Assembly: GCA_038243995.1 (NCBI GenBank)
Contig: JBBRTV010000004.1
Span: 62,001 to 126,000 of the forward strand
Source of the DNA: Scleromatobacter sp038243995
GTDB lineage: Bacteria; Pseudomonadota; Gammaproteobacteria; Burkholderiales; Burkholderiaceae_C
Length of the DNA stretch: 64,000 bases
Direction: 5' to 3'
Shown here: positions 7,376-15,920 of the stretch, in pieces
How the letters are laid out: every line of letters starts with the position of its first letter
Numbering within the stretch: position 1 is the first letter of the stretch
Notes under the pieces: model-generated
What the model saw: the letters and a program-made list of their open reading frames with translations, nothing else
Database searches by the model: none
Told to the model about the DNA's origin: nothing
Translations under genes and position numbers: made by a program

Positions 7376-9457
7376 ATGACCGAATCCCCGATAGCGACTC
7401 ACGCGCGCCACGCCGCCCTGGCCGCGACCTTTGCCCTCGCTGCCGCCCTGGCCGCCTGCGCAGGCGATAGCGCCCAGCCCGAGTACGCGCCGGTACCCGC
7501 CCCCACGCCGGCCACGCCGGTGGGCACCAGCGCGGGCCTCGCCCTGCTCGAGACCACCGACCTGCACCAGAACATCCTGAGCTTCGACTACTACAAGCTC
7601 AAGGAAGACGATTCCGTCGGGATCGAACGCACGGCCACGCTGATCAGCCAGGCGCGCGCACAGAACCCCAACTCGTTGCTGTTCGACGCAGGCGACATCA
7701 TCCAGGGCACCGTGCTGGGCGACTACCAGGCGCTCGTCAACCCGGTCGCCTGCACCGAGAAGCTGGCGATCTTCAAGGCGATGGACGCCATCGGCTACGA
7801 CGCCGGAACCATCGGGAACCACGAGTTCAATTACGGCCTGAAATACCTCGCGCAGGTCTCCGGGGCCCGGTTCAACGTGAAGAACCTTCCGGCAGTCGAC
7901 AGCCAGTCGTCGTGCCGCGGTCCCGACTACCGGCAGGTGCTGGCCAATGTCGTCAGCACGACCGACGGCCAGCCCCTCTTCCAGCCCTACGTCATCCTGG
8001 TGCGGGCGCTCACGGCCACCGCGCCGGACGGCACGACGGTGAAAGTGCCGATCAAGATCGGCGTCATCGGCTTCACGCCGCCGACCATCATGTCGTGGGA
8101 CAAAGGCAACCTCGACGGCAACGTCACGACCACCGGCCTGAAGGAAGCCGCAGAGAAGTACGTGCCCGAGATGAAGGCCCAGGGCGCGGAGCTGATCGTC
8201 GCGATCTCGCACGGCGGTCCGGACGGCGCGGCCTATTCGGCCACGATGGAGAATGGCAATCTCTACCTCGCGCAGGTGCCGGGCATCGACGTGCTGATGA
8301 TGGGCCACATGCACCAGGTGTTCCCGAACGCCGCGAGCACGGTGGGCGCATTCAACATCGCGGGTGTCGACAAGGTCGCCGGCACCGTCGCCGGGGTTCC
8401 CGCGGTGATGGCGAATTTCTGGGGCAAGAACCTCGGCATCGTGAACCTCTCGCTCAAGTACACGGCGACCGGCTGGCAGGTCGACAAGAGCAGGACCACG
8501 ACCTCGACGATGTCGACGCAGAACGCCGACAAGACCTATGTCGCCGCCGATGCGACGATCGCGCCGCTGGTGCAGGCCGAACACCAGGGCACGATCGCGT
8601 ATGTGAAGACGCCGATCGGCTCGTCCGACTACCGCCTCGCCACCTACTTCGCCGACGTCGGCGACGTCAGTGCGATCCAGGTCGTGAACCAGGCGCAGGC
8701 CAGCTACATCAAGGCCTACGTCGCGGCCAACCTGCCGCAGTACGCGAGCCTGCCGGTGCTCTCCGTGAGCGCCCCGTTCAAGAGCGGCTTCGCGGGCGGC
8801 GGCGACTACACCGACGTCGCCAGCGGCCCGGTCGCGATCTTCAACGCGGCCGACCTCTACCTCTACGCCAACACGATCCAGGCGGTGAAGGTCAGCGGCG
8901 CCGACCTCAAGGCCTGGCTCGAGACCGCCGCGCAGCGCTTCAACCAGATCGATCCGACGAAGACCACGGCCCAGGCGCTGGTGAGCACCTTCCCGGGCTA
9001 CAACTTCGACGTGCTCGACGGCGACGGATCGGTGAAGTACGAGATCGACGTCACGCAGCCCGCGGGCAGCCGCATCCGCAACTTCACGTACAACGGCGTG
9101 GCTGTCGACCCTGCGGCCCAGTTCATCGTGGCGACGAACAACTACCGCGCGAGCGGCGGCGGCAACTTCCCCGGCCTGAACGGCAGCAAGACGATCTACG
9201 CGAGTCCGGACGCGAACCGCGACGTCCTCATCGGCTACATCAAGGCCGCGCAGGCACTCGTCAAGGCGACGAACGGCAGCGACCGCAGCTGGCACTTCAC
9301 GCCCGTCGCGACGTCCGGCCCGGTGCAGTTCTCGTCGGCGCCGGGCATGGCCGCCCTGGCGGCCACCGACGGTATCCCCGGCGTCACGCAGGTGCAGGCC
9401 GACGACGGTTCCGGCAAGGGTCTCGCGCTGTACCAGATCGACCTCGGCGCCCAGTGA
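7376..9457 (+). CDS. cpdB: Bifunctional 2',3'-cyclic-nucleotide phosphodiesterase/3'-nucleotidase-type lipoprotein
   Basis: This 693-residue protein begins with a lipoprotein signal peptide: a hydrophobic Ala/Leu stretch ending in LAAC at about residue 28, followed by a Pro/Ala-rich linker, so it is probably membrane-anchored and periplasmic or surface exposed. The calcineurin-like metallophosphatase domain shows all metal-site blocks: TTDLHQN, DAGDIIQG, GNHEFNYG, SHGG and MGHMHQVFP. The C-terminal half is the 5'-nucleotidase substrate-specificity domain (for example GGGDYTD and NNYRASGGGNFPG). The family hydrolyses 2',3'-cyclic nucleotides and nucleotides for phosphate/nucleoside salvage. 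It follows the sulfotransferase by 90 bases and may have its own promoter. A role in removing 3'-phosphoadenosine phosphate is conceivable but not supported by location, since PAP is cytoplasmic. Confidence 0.88.
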   Translation: MTESPIATHARHAALAATFALAAALAACAGDSAQPEYAPVPAPTPATPVGTSAGLALLETTDLHQNILSFDYYKLKEDDSVGIERTATLISQARAQNPNSLLFDAGDIIQGTVLGDYQALVNPVACTEKLAIFKAMDAIGYDAGTIGNHEFNYGLKYLAQVSGARFNVKNLPAVDSQSSCRGPDYRQVLANVVSTTDGQPLFQPYVILVRALTATAPDGTTVKVPIKIGVIGFTPPTIMSWDKGNLDGNVTTTGLKEAAEKYVPEMKAQGAELIVAISHGGPDGAAYSATMENGNLYLAQVPGIDVLMMGHMHQVFPNAASTVGAFNIAGVDKVAGTVAGVPAVMANFWGKNLGIVNLSLKYTATGWQVDKSRTTTSTMSTQNADKTYVAADATIAPLVQAEHQGTIAYVKTPIGSSDYRLATYFADVGDVSAIQVVNQAQASYIKAYVAANLPQYASLPVLSVSAPFKSGFAGGGDYTDVASGPVAIFNAADLYLYANTIQAVKVSGADLKAWLETAAQRFNQIDPTKTTAQALVSTFPGYNFDVLDGDGSVKYEIDVTQPAGSRIRNFTYNGVAVDPAAQFIVATNNYRASGGGNFPGLNGSKTIYASPDANRDVLIGYIKAAQALVKATNGSDRSWHFTPVATSGPVQFSSAPGMAALAATDGIPGVTQVQADDGSGKGLALYQIDLGAQ

Positions 9458-10248
9458 AGCGCACGATCGTCATCGCGTCGATCGCTGCCGGGGCAGTGCT
9501 CGTGGCGGCCGCGGCCACGCGCTCTTTCTGGGTGGCGCCGCAGCCCGCGCAGGTCGACGCCTGGCTGCACCTTGCGGCCGATGGTCGCGACGCGCGCGCC
9601 GAGGCGGCGCTGGCGCGCTGGGCGCAGCGCGGCAATGCGACCGCGCGCCGCGACTACGTGGCATTGCTCGGGCACCGTGGGGATCCCGCGTCGCGCGCGC
9701 GCCTGATCGCGGTCTTGCGCGACGGCGCGTCCGCGGGCGACTCCCGGGCCGCCACCTTGTTGGCCGGGATGATTTACCGCGGCGAAGCCGGCCCCGGGCC
9801 ACGCGCCGTCGACGGCGCGCGGGTCGATGCGACGCGAACGGAAGCGCTGCGCCTGTATGGCCTGGGCGCGGCTGGCGGCATCGCCGAGGCCACCCGCATG
9901 CTGGGCTTGCTCGCACTGGACGGATCGAACGATCCGGCCGGATCTGCGCCTGCCGCCGCCCTGTTCGCGCAAGCCGCAGCCCAAGGCGACGCGCCCGCGA
10001 TGTTCCTCCTGGCCAACCTGTTGCGTGCCGGGCAGGGCGTCGCCAGGGACGAGGCGCAGGCGCTGCAGTGGTACCAGCGCGCCGCCGACGCGGATTACGC
10101 GCCGGCGATCCAGGCGCTGGCGCTGGCCTGGCGCTACGGAGAACTCGGCCTGTCCGCCGACCCGTCCCAATCGCAATTGATGGATCACGAAGCCGCGGAG
10201 GCACTGGCGCACGCGCGCCCGCCATCCGGGGCGGACGGCCGGACATGA
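9454..10248 (+). CDS. Sel1-repeat (TPR-like) protein with N-terminal membrane anchor
   Basis: This 264-residue protein starts at a GTG overlapping the nucleotidase stop by four bases (GTGA). The first 25 residues form a membrane anchor or uncleaved signal (KRTIVIASIAAGAVLVAAAA). Residues 45-250 contain Sel1-like repeats, seen as recurring A-x-x-LA-x-x-Y-x-x-G-x-G patterns (for example AMFLLANLLRAGQGVARDEA, then ALQWYQRAADADYAPAIQAL). Such repeats make an alpha-solenoid for protein-protein contacts. It is probably a periplasmic scaffold partner of the nucleotidase. The gene ends next to a strong bidirectional terminator. Confidence 0.85.
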   Translation: MKRTIVIASIAAGAVLVAAAATRSFWVAPQPAQVDAWLHLAADGRDARAEAALARWAQRGNATARRDYVALLGHRGDPASRARLIAVLRDGASAGDSRAATLLAGMIYRGEAGPGPRAVDGARVDATRTEALRLYGLGAAGGIAEATRMLGLLALDGSNDPAGSAPAAALFAQAAAQGDAPAMFLLANLLRAGQGVARDEAQALQWYQRAADADYAPAIQALALAWRYGELGLSADPSQSQLMDHEAAEALAHARPPSGADGRT

Positions 10249-10249
10249 G

Positions 10250-10279
10250 AAAGCCCCGGCGATCACCCGCCGGGGCTTT
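10250..10279. terminator. Bidirectional intrinsic terminator between convergent genes
   Basis: A perfect 12-base inverted repeat (AAAGCCCCGGCG / CGCCGGGGCTTT) with a 6-base loop. It has A-rich and T-rich flanks on the two sides, so it can stop transcription from the Sel1 gene (+) and from the sulfotransferase gene (-) that end on either side. Confidence 0.85.
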
Positions 10280-10306
10280 GAATTTGCAATCGGTTGAAAC
10301 TGTTGT

Positions 10307-11032
10307 TCAGGCCGCTGCCCGATTCGGCTCCGACGAATACCCGAACAATTCGAAGTCCTTCGCATAGCGCTCGCGCACCATCGCCAGGGCCGGCGTGGTC
10401 AATTGCGACGTGCTTTTTCCACCGCTCGCGTTGCGCACTTCGAGATCGGCCTCGAGGGCCAGTTGCGTTGTAATTCGGGCCCAGTCTTCCTGGATCGTTT
10501 CCACCTTGCCGATGAAGTCGACGATCAGGCGCCCGGTGCTGTCGCACACGCTCTCCCATTGCGGCTGGGAGCCGGCGTCCTGCCAGGTGAGCGGGTGCAG
10601 CGCGAAATCGCTGAAGTTTTTCGCCTTGAGCGCGGCACGCACGGCCTTGTAGCGATACGGTGCGCGGTCGGGCAGGGTGCCGTCGCGCTCCATCGCGAGC
10701 TGTTCCTCGGGCGTCATCGGCGTGCCCTCGGCCAGCTTGTGCGCGTAGGAGTAGAGCGACAACAGGCGGTCGACAGGGTGTCGCACGAACGCGAACTTGA
10801 AACACTTCCCGTACATGTCGTCGCCCATCCACCGCTTGGCTTCCGCCGCGGTGCTGTGCTTGTTGAGCCCGATCGCCTTCTTGAAGAACTCCTGGTTCTT
10901 CTCGCCGCTCTTTGTCGAGCCGATGACGATGTCGTTATGCCGGAGTTGCTTGCCCAGCGCCACCTCGACGCTGGTACCAGCGCACTTGTGGATGTGGACG
11001 AAAACGAAACGGCGGTTCAGCGAAATGATCAT
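10307..11032 (-). CDS. Sulfotransferase family 2-like protein
   Basis: This 241-residue protein has FVFVHIHKCAGTSVE at the N-terminus, the PAPS 5'-phosphosulfate loop of Golgi-type carbohydrate sulfotransferases (family 2), and FAFVRHPVDRLLSLY near residue 85, the 3'-phosphate motif. I chose ATG at 11032 because the first strand of the fold starts immediately after it. An in-frame extension to 11116 would overlap the divergent gene that starts at 11106. The ribosome site is weak. The family moves sulfate from PAPS to sugar hydroxyls. It faces a divergent paralogue across a 73-base promoter region, so both may be co-regulated. Confidence 0.85.
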   Translation of the reverse strand: MIISLNRRFVFVHIHKCAGTSVEVALGKQLRHNDIVIGSTKSGEKNQEFFKKAIGLNKHSTAAEAKRWMGDDMYGKCFKFAFVRHPVDRLLSLYSYAHKLAEGTPMTPEEQLAMERDGTLPDRAPYRYKAVRAALKAKNFSDFALHPLTWQDAGSQPQWESVCDSTGRLIVDFIGKVETIQEDWARITTQLALEADLEVRNASGGKSTSQLTTPALAMVRERYAKDFELFGYSSEPNRAAA

Positions 11033-11105
11033 GGATGCAGGCGCCGGAAGCGTATCTGACGTGTGAATATGGATATTATGAGCGATCGAACCGGAGTCCC
11101 GCAGC

Positions 11106-12098
11106 GTGATCGTCAATCATTCCCACAAGTTCATCTTCGTACACGTTCCCAAAGCCGCGGGGACGTCGGTCTCCGAGCTGTTTAGCAAGTTCAGCGCCTA
11201 CAGCGATCTCGAGGTCGGCGGCACCGAACTCGGCGAGGCGCTGCAGAACGCCTACAAGCGCCGATTCGGCCTGACCAAGCATTCCACCGCCGAAGAGATC
11301 CTTGCGGTCGTCGGCGACGAGACCTGGCGCGGCTACTACTCGTTCGCCTTTGTCCGCGATCCGTACGCACGCGCGCAGAGCACGTTCCACTTCATGAAGC
11401 GCTGGCACGGCAACAAGGAGATGAAGCAGCTCTCCTTCATGGACGAGCATCCCGACTTCCGCAGCTTCGTGATGTCCGACACTTTCCTGAAGCAGAAGGC
11501 TCATCGCCTCCTCTGGCCGCAGGCGAAGTGGCTGGTCGACGCCGAAGGTGCCCTGGCGGTCGATCTCGTCGGCCGTCTGGAGACGCTGGACGAAGACATC
11601 CACAAGGTGCTCAGCACGGCTCCGGGCCTCGTTGCCGCGGGTGCCGCGCCGGCCGCCGCGCCGGCCCGCAACAAGAGCGCGAGCACCGATGCCGCGCTGT
11701 ACGAATTGCTGTCCACCGACCCCGCGGTCGAGCAACGCATCTACGATGCCTACAAGATCGATTTCGATCTTTTCGACTACCCGCGATTCAGCATCGAATC
11801 GACCCCCAAGCCCACGGCGGAGCGCACGCCCAACGTCGCCCCCATCGTCGCGAAGGGCGCGGTGCCCGCGGCGGGTTCGAAGGCCGGCAAGCAAGGCAAG
11901 GGTGACAAAGGCAGCAGGGCCGCGACTGTCGCGGTCGAGAAGACCGAGGCGCCCGCCAGGAAGATGGGCGTGACCAACGCGAAGCAGGCTGCGAACAAGC
12001 TCAGCAAGGCCAAGGCGGACGGCAAGGCGCTGTCACCAGCGAAGCTGGAACGCCTGAACCGGATGATCCACGGCGACAAGGCCAGCTCTTCGAAGTGA
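11106..12098 (+). CDS. Sulfotransferase family 2-like protein with Lys/Ala-rich tail
   Basis: This 330-residue protein has FIFVHVPKAAGTSVSE (5'-phosphosulfate loop) and FAFVRDPYARAQSTF (3'-phosphate motif near residue 80). The catalytic domain ends around residue 225 (IDFDLFDYPRFS). The last 100 residues are low complexity: first Pro/Thr/Val-rich, then Lys/Ala/Gly-rich with a terminal helix (AKLERLNRMI). This tail is not part of the normal fold, and similar basic tracts occur in the two neighbouring genes. Start is a GTG at 11106. It is transcribed divergently from the sulfotransferase at 10307. It is predicted to sulfate a sugar of the EPS or another surface glycan. Confidence 0.85.
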   Translation: MIVNHSHKFIFVHVPKAAGTSVSELFSKFSAYSDLEVGGTELGEALQNAYKRRFGLTKHSTAEEILAVVGDETWRGYYSFAFVRDPYARAQSTFHFMKRWHGNKEMKQLSFMDEHPDFRSFVMSDTFLKQKAHRLLWPQAKWLVDAEGALAVDLVGRLETLDEDIHKVLSTAPGLVAAGAAPAAAPARNKSASTDAALYELLSTDPAVEQRIYDAYKIDFDLFDYPRFSIESTPKPTAERTPNVAPIVAKGAVPAAGSKAGKQGKGDKGSRAATVAVEKTEAPARKMGVTNAKQAANKLSKAKADGKALSPAKLERLNRMIHGDKASSSK

Positions 12099-12252
12099 GT
12101 TAGCGCGGGGCGTTGCGCATGTGGCCCTTCGGCCGATGCATGCCGCATGCACCGGAATCGCGCCGAATCGTGCGCCGTTCGCGGGCGGTGCACCGATCTG
12201 GATGCGCATGCCGTAGTGGCGACCGCCCGCGGACCGCACAGACAAAGTAAAA

Positions 12253-12281
12253 CGGCCTGCTGGCATCTCGCCAGCAGGCCG
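12253..12281. terminator. Hairpin terminator between convergent genes
   Basis: A perfect 12-base inverted repeat (CGGCCTGCTGGC / GCCAGCAGGCCG) with a 5-base loop, preceded by AAAA (which gives a U tract in the minus direction). It lies between the + sulfotransferase ending at 12098 and the - hydrolase-like gene ending at 12332, so it most clearly serves the minus-strand gene. Confidence 0.75.
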
Positions 12282-12331
12282 ATTCGCATCTTCGGCACGA
12301 AGCGCCACGAAGCGCTTCATGCCTCCAGACG

Positions 12332-13354
12332 TCACTCGCCGTCGTCTTCGTCGCCGGCGCCGACCTTCGCCAGTTGCTTGTCCTTCTTCAGCTTCTTTTC
12401 CTTCTTCGGCGCGGCAGCGACCGGCTTGTCGAAGAACTCATAGGCAGCGCGGATCAGCGGCGCCGAGCACTCCGGCGGCTCCTGGCCATGGCCGGCCTCG
12501 GACGAGTCGTACATCATCGCCATGACGCGGCCGTTCGGGGAAACGCCGCCTTCCGGGTCGATGTCGAACCGGCGCCACAGGCCCGGGAAGTGCCGGTTGA
12601 TCGTCGACTTGTCCTTCAGGTTCTGCGCCACCACGAGGCGAACGTCGTTGCCCTCGTTGATGCCGTCGCGCAGCGCCGTCAGCGGGTTGTTGCGCCACGG
12701 CTCTTCGGCGCTCATCTTTTCCCAGTCGGCCATCTCGCCGCCGAGAGCACGTGCGCCGATGGCGATGACCTGCTCGCGATACTTGTCAGGCCGCAGGAAC
12801 GGGCATGCGGCGATGATGCCGGTGCTTTCGCGGCGACGGCTGCCGGTGAGGATGGCGGAGGTACCCCCGGCCGACGACCCGTACATCACGACCTTGTTGC
12901 GATCGATGCCCAACTCGTCGCAGACCTTGTTGATCAGCGCCAGGATCTCTGGCACCAGGTCGTGCTGGAAAGTGCCCATGTAGAAGCCCGCGCGCGGCAC
13001 GTTCGACTGCCAGTCGATCTCGGTCTGCGGATCCGAGATCGCCAGGATCGGGGCCCCGAACAGCACGTCCCAGTTGCGGCGCGCGAACATCGGACGACGG
13101 GAATTGACGGAATCCTTGCCACCGCCGCGCGCGCCCATGAACGTCACGACAAGCTTGTCAGCCTTGCGCAGCGTGTTGACGGAGATGTTCAGCGTGAAGT
13201 GGCCGGTCTTGACGCGCAGCACCGAAATCGCCTTCTCGGGGATGTTCAGCGGGCCGTCGAGGGTAAGTTCTTCGCTCGACTCACGCACGATGTCGGAATT
13301 GCTCTCCGGCAGCGGCGGCGTGTCTTCGGGCTTGTCAGGCGTCAGGTTCAACAT
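12332..13354 (-). CDS. Alpha/beta-hydrolase-fold protein (putative esterase) with Lys-rich tail
   Basis: This protein of about 340 residues contains VVMYGSSAGG, a G-x-S-x-G nucleophile elbow of the alpha/beta-hydrolase superfamily, preceded by a helix (EILALINKVCDELGID) in the expected place. A candidate catalytic His lies late (the GHGQEP segment), and Asp candidates lie in between. The final 30 residues are lysine-rich then acidic (KKEKKLKKDK and DEDD) and probably disordered. I took ATG at 13354 as the start, because the upstream frame reads non-protein-like sequence through a likely promoter; no good ribosome site is visible. There is no signal peptide. It is flanked by sulfotransferases on both sides, so it may act on the same glycan or precursor; a carbohydrate-esterase role is inference. 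Confidence 0.7.
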   Translation of the reverse strand: MLNLTPDKPEDTPPLPESNSDIVRESSEELTLDGPLNIPEKAISVLRVKTGHFTLNISVNTLRKADKLVVTFMGARGGGKDSVNSRRPMFARRNWDVLFGAPILAISDPQTEIDWQSNVPRAGFYMGTFQHDLVPEILALINKVCDELGIDRNKVVMYGSSAGGTSAILTGSRRRESTGIIAACPFLRPDKYREQVIAIGARALGGEMADWEKMSAEEPWRNNPLTALRDGINEGNDVRLVVAQNLKDKSTINRHFPGLWRRFDIDPEGGVSPNGRVMAMMYDSSEAGHGQEPPECSAPLIRAAYEFFDKPVAAAPKKEKKLKKDKQLAKVGAGDEDDGE

Positions 13355-13785
13355 GGGCGTGTACGGGTTGTGGGTGAATGGATCCTTGCTCAAAAGCAAA
13401 GAACGTGCGCGAACGGGTTGGTGAGAAGACTCTAGCACGCAAAAGTAACAATTCGAACCCGGATCGCCACTCGGAAGGGTGACCTTCGACACGGCAGGGC
13501 AGGGTCGGGAAAGCCCTGCTTGCCAGCCACACGCCGTCACACCTGGGAGGGCTGGATTCAGCCCGCATTCAGTCCGCCGCCAGCATGTCGCCACTTATAC
13601 TTGCCGGCTCTCGAGGACAAGCGCGCGTCCCCCTGTTTGGCTTCGCTGACGCAACACGTCGGCCTGCTCGATGATCTTGCCCCCCCCGCGGCCCCGATGC
13701 GCCTCTCGTCGATGGCCCCGGCCGCGGTCTTTCGCACTTCGTCCCCCGACACCTGTCCCTCCCAAACCCCCAAGCGAGTCCACGA
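13355..13785. other. Intergenic region between divergent genes
   Basis: No gene is seen in these 431 bases. Open frames here read as Arg/Pro-rich or Cys-rich shadow sequence without ribosome sites. The region should contain the promoters of both the minus-strand hydrolase-like gene and the plus-strand gene at 13786, but I do not see a convincing -35/-10 pair. A run of ten C residues occurs near 13680. Confidence 0.5.
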
Positions 13786-14658
13786 ATGCTGATCTCAGAA
13801 AAACTGATCTTTGTCGAACTTCAGAAAACCGGCTCCACGCACATCAAGACGCTTCTCAAGAAGCTGGTCGGCGGCGAGAACGACGGCAAGCACAACGTCC
13901 CCTCCGCGGAGTTGCTGGGCAGCGGCAAGAAGTTCATCGCGTCGGTGCGCGACCCCTGGGCGTGGTACCTGTCGCTGTGGTCGTACGGCTGCCTCCAGAA
14001 GGGCGAGCTCTACGAGCGCCTGACAAACGAGAAAAAGTGGAAGAAGATGCTGGAGAAGGAATCCGGCAAGGACGCATCCGAAGGCGCGGAAGCGGCGGAG
14101 TCCGCCGAAGGAGAAGACGGCGACAAGACCAAGGGCAAGGCGAAGGTCCTGCCGGACAATTTCACGCCCGAGCGCGCGAAGACGTTCTGGTACGCCGATC
14201 CGGACAACGCCGAGGCCTTCCGCGAGTGGCTGCAGGCCGTGCTCGCCGTGCAGCCGCTGCGCAAGGTGCTCGAGGCCGGCTACGGCAAGTCCCCGATCAG
14301 CAAGGCCGGCGGACTGATGACCTTCCGCTACTTCACGCTGTGCACGAAAAACGGCGAGAACGTCGACAAGGCGGTCTCCACCCTGGAGGCGCTGCGCGCC
14401 TACGACAAGGAAAACTGCTTCATCGACTACTTCGTCCGCAACGAGTCGCTGCCCGAAGACCTCATCAAGGCCATCGAAGGCTGCGGCGTCGAACTCGACG
14501 AAGAAAAGAAGAAGGTCATCCGCGACGCGAAGAAGACCAACGTGTCGAGCCGTCCGCACGGGCCTGAGCATTACTACGACGATGCCAGCACCCAGCTCGT
14601 CGCGCGGCGCGAGAAGTTCATCATCGAGAAGTTCGGCTACAAGAACGCGAAGCCTTGA
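13786..14658 (+). CDS. Sulfotransferase-fold protein with charged insert
   Basis: This 290-residue protein opens with LIFVELQKTGSTHIKTLL, a P-loop-like phosphosulfate motif (K-T-G-S-T), and has FIASVRDPWAWYLSLWSYG near residue 50, matching the 3'-phosphate motif RDP-x5-S. Residues 90-122 are a low-complexity Glu/Lys/Gly/Ala segment (EKESGKDASEGAEAAESAEG followed by basic residues) that interrupts the fold between the PAPS motifs and the C-terminal helices. It is the most divergent of the four sulfotransferase-like genes in the window, and substrate and activity are uncertain. It stands alone between a hydrolase-like gene (-) and gmd (+). Confidence 0.75.
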   Translation: MLISEKLIFVELQKTGSTHIKTLLKKLVGGENDGKHNVPSAELLGSGKKFIASVRDPWAWYLSLWSYGCLQKGELYERLTNEKKWKKMLEKESGKDASEGAEAAESAEGEDGDKTKGKAKVLPDNFTPERAKTFWYADPDNAEAFREWLQAVLAVQPLRKVLEAGYGKSPISKAGGLMTFRYFTLCTKNGENVDKAVSTLEALRAYDKENCFIDYFVRNESLPEDLIKAIEGCGVELDEEKKKVIRDAKKTNVSSRPHGPEHYYDDASTQLVARREKFIIEKFGYKNAKP

Positions 14659-14692
14659 GACCCTCCTGGGAGAGGGGTAGCCTTTCCCTAGC

Positions 14693-14723
14693 GTGCGAAC
14701 CCATGGCGGCCCTGGGTTCGCAC
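14693..14723 (+). terminator. Inverted repeat, possible terminator without U tract
   Basis: A perfect 11-base inverted repeat (GTGCGAACCCA / TGGGTTCGCAC) with a 9-base loop, 35 bases after the sulfotransferase-fold gene. No T run follows it, so it may be a factor-dependent terminator, an mRNA-stabilising hairpin, or an operator ahead of gmd. Confidence 0.45.
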
Positions 14724-14785
14724 CTCGATTCGAAATGAATCGGAACAATCTGCGCCAGGGATTACCCGAAGTGCTGACCGCAACG

Positions 14786-14795
14786 GATAATTATC
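14786..14795. promoter_or_regulatory. AT-rich palindrome just before gmd start
   Basis: The palindrome GATAATTATC ends three bases before the gmd ATG. There is no Shine-Dalgarno sequence in front of that ATG. The AT-rich block could be a -10 element giving a near-leaderless transcript, or an operator covering the start. No convincing -35 was found. Confidence 0.3.
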
Positions 14796-14798
14796 GGC

Positions 14799-15920
14799 AT
14801 GACAGACAAGAAAGTTGCCCTCATCACGGGCGTCACGGGGCAGGACGGAGCCTATCTGGCCGAGTTCTTGTTGAACAAGGGCTATGAGGTACACGGCATC
14901 AAGCGTCGTGCATCTTCATTCAACACGGATCGCATCGACCACCTCTACCAGGATCCGCACGTCACCGGGCGAAAGTTCGTCCTTCACTATGGCGATCTGA
15001 CGGACTCGACGAACCTGACGCGCATCGTCCAGAAGGTGCAGCCCGACGAGCTCTACAACCTGGCGGCGCAAAGCCACGTCGCGGTCAGCTTCGAGGAGCC
15101 GGAATACACGGCCAACGCAGACGGCATCGGCGCCTTGCGCCTGCTCGAGGCGATCCGCATCCTCGGTCTCGAGAAAAAGACGCGCTTCTACCAGGCTTCG
15201 ACATCCGAGTTGTACGGCCTCGTGCAGGAGACCCCGCAGCGCGAGACGACGCCGTTCTACCCGCGCAGCCCGTACGCGGTGGCCAAGCTCTATGCCTACT
15301 GGATCACGGTGAACTACCGCGAGGCCTACGGCATGTACGCCTGCAACGGCGTGCTGTTCAACCACGAGAGTCCGCTGCGCGGCGAGACCTTCGTCACGCG
15401 CAAGATCACGCGCGCTGTCGCGCGCATCGCGCTCGGCCTGCAAGACTGCCTGTACCTGGGCAACATGAGCGCGCTGCGTGACTGGGGCCATGCACGCGAC
15501 TATGTGCAGATGCAGTGGCTGATGTTGCAGCAGAACGCCGCCGAAGACTTCGTCATCGCGACCGGCGTGCAGTACAGCGTGCGCGACTTCGTCCGCATGT
15601 CTGCCGAACGCCTGGGCATTGTGGTGCGCTTCGAAGGCGAAGGCGCCGGCGAAGTCGGCATCGTCGACACCGTCAGCGGCGACAAGGCGGGCGTCAAGCC
15701 GGGCCAGGTCATCGTCCGTGTCGATCCGCGCTACTACCGTCCGACCGAAGTCGAGACGCTGCTCGGCGACCCGACCAAGGCGCGCGAGAAGCTGGGCTGG
15801 ACGCCCGCCACCACGCTGCCCGAGCTCGTCGCCGAGATGATTGACGCCGACTACACCACGGCCAGGCGCGACGCCCTGGTGCGCAGCGCCGGCTACCAGA
15901 CCTTCGACCACCATGAGTGA
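14799..15920 (+). CDS. gmd: GDP-mannose 4,6-dehydratase
   Basis: This 373-residue protein is a classic Gmd. It has the NAD(P) motif TGVTGQDGAYL near the N-terminus, followed by RRASSFNTDRIDHLY. The catalytic set is Thr/Ser in QASTSELYG and Tyr159-x3-Lys163 (YAVAK). The conserved NHESPLRGETFVTRKITRA region binds the GDP-sugar. It converts GDP-D-mannose to GDP-4-keto-6-deoxymannose in the cytoplasm, the first step to GDP-L-fucose or other 6-deoxyhexoses. The ATG is fixed by homology, although no Shine-Dalgarno is visible. It overlaps the next gene by eight bases, and that gene is the matching epimerase/reductase, so the pair makes GDP-fucose for the EPS. Confidence 0.96.
   Translation: MTDKKVALITGVTGQDGAYLAEFLLNKGYEVHGIKRRASSFNTDRIDHLYQDPHVTGRKFVLHYGDLTDSTNLTRIVQKVQPDELYNLAAQSHVAVSFEEPEYTANADGIGALRLLEAIRILGLEKKTRFYQASTSELYGLVQETPQRETTPFYPRSPYAVAKLYAYWITVNYREAYGMYACNGVLFNHESPLRGETFVTRKITRAVARIALGLQDCLYLGNMSALRDWGHARDYVQMQWLMLQQNAAEDFVIATGVQYSVRDFVRMSAERLGIVVRFEGEGAGEVGIVDTVSGDKAGVKPGQVIVRVDPRYYRPTEVETLLGDPTKAREKLGWTPATTLPELVAEMIDADYTTARRDALVRSAGYQTFDHHE

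Noticed and set aside
7262..9295. Minus-strand open frame of about 677 codons opposite the nucleotidase gene
   Set aside because: It is a shadow of the cpdB-type gene, whose motifs are complete on the plus strand.
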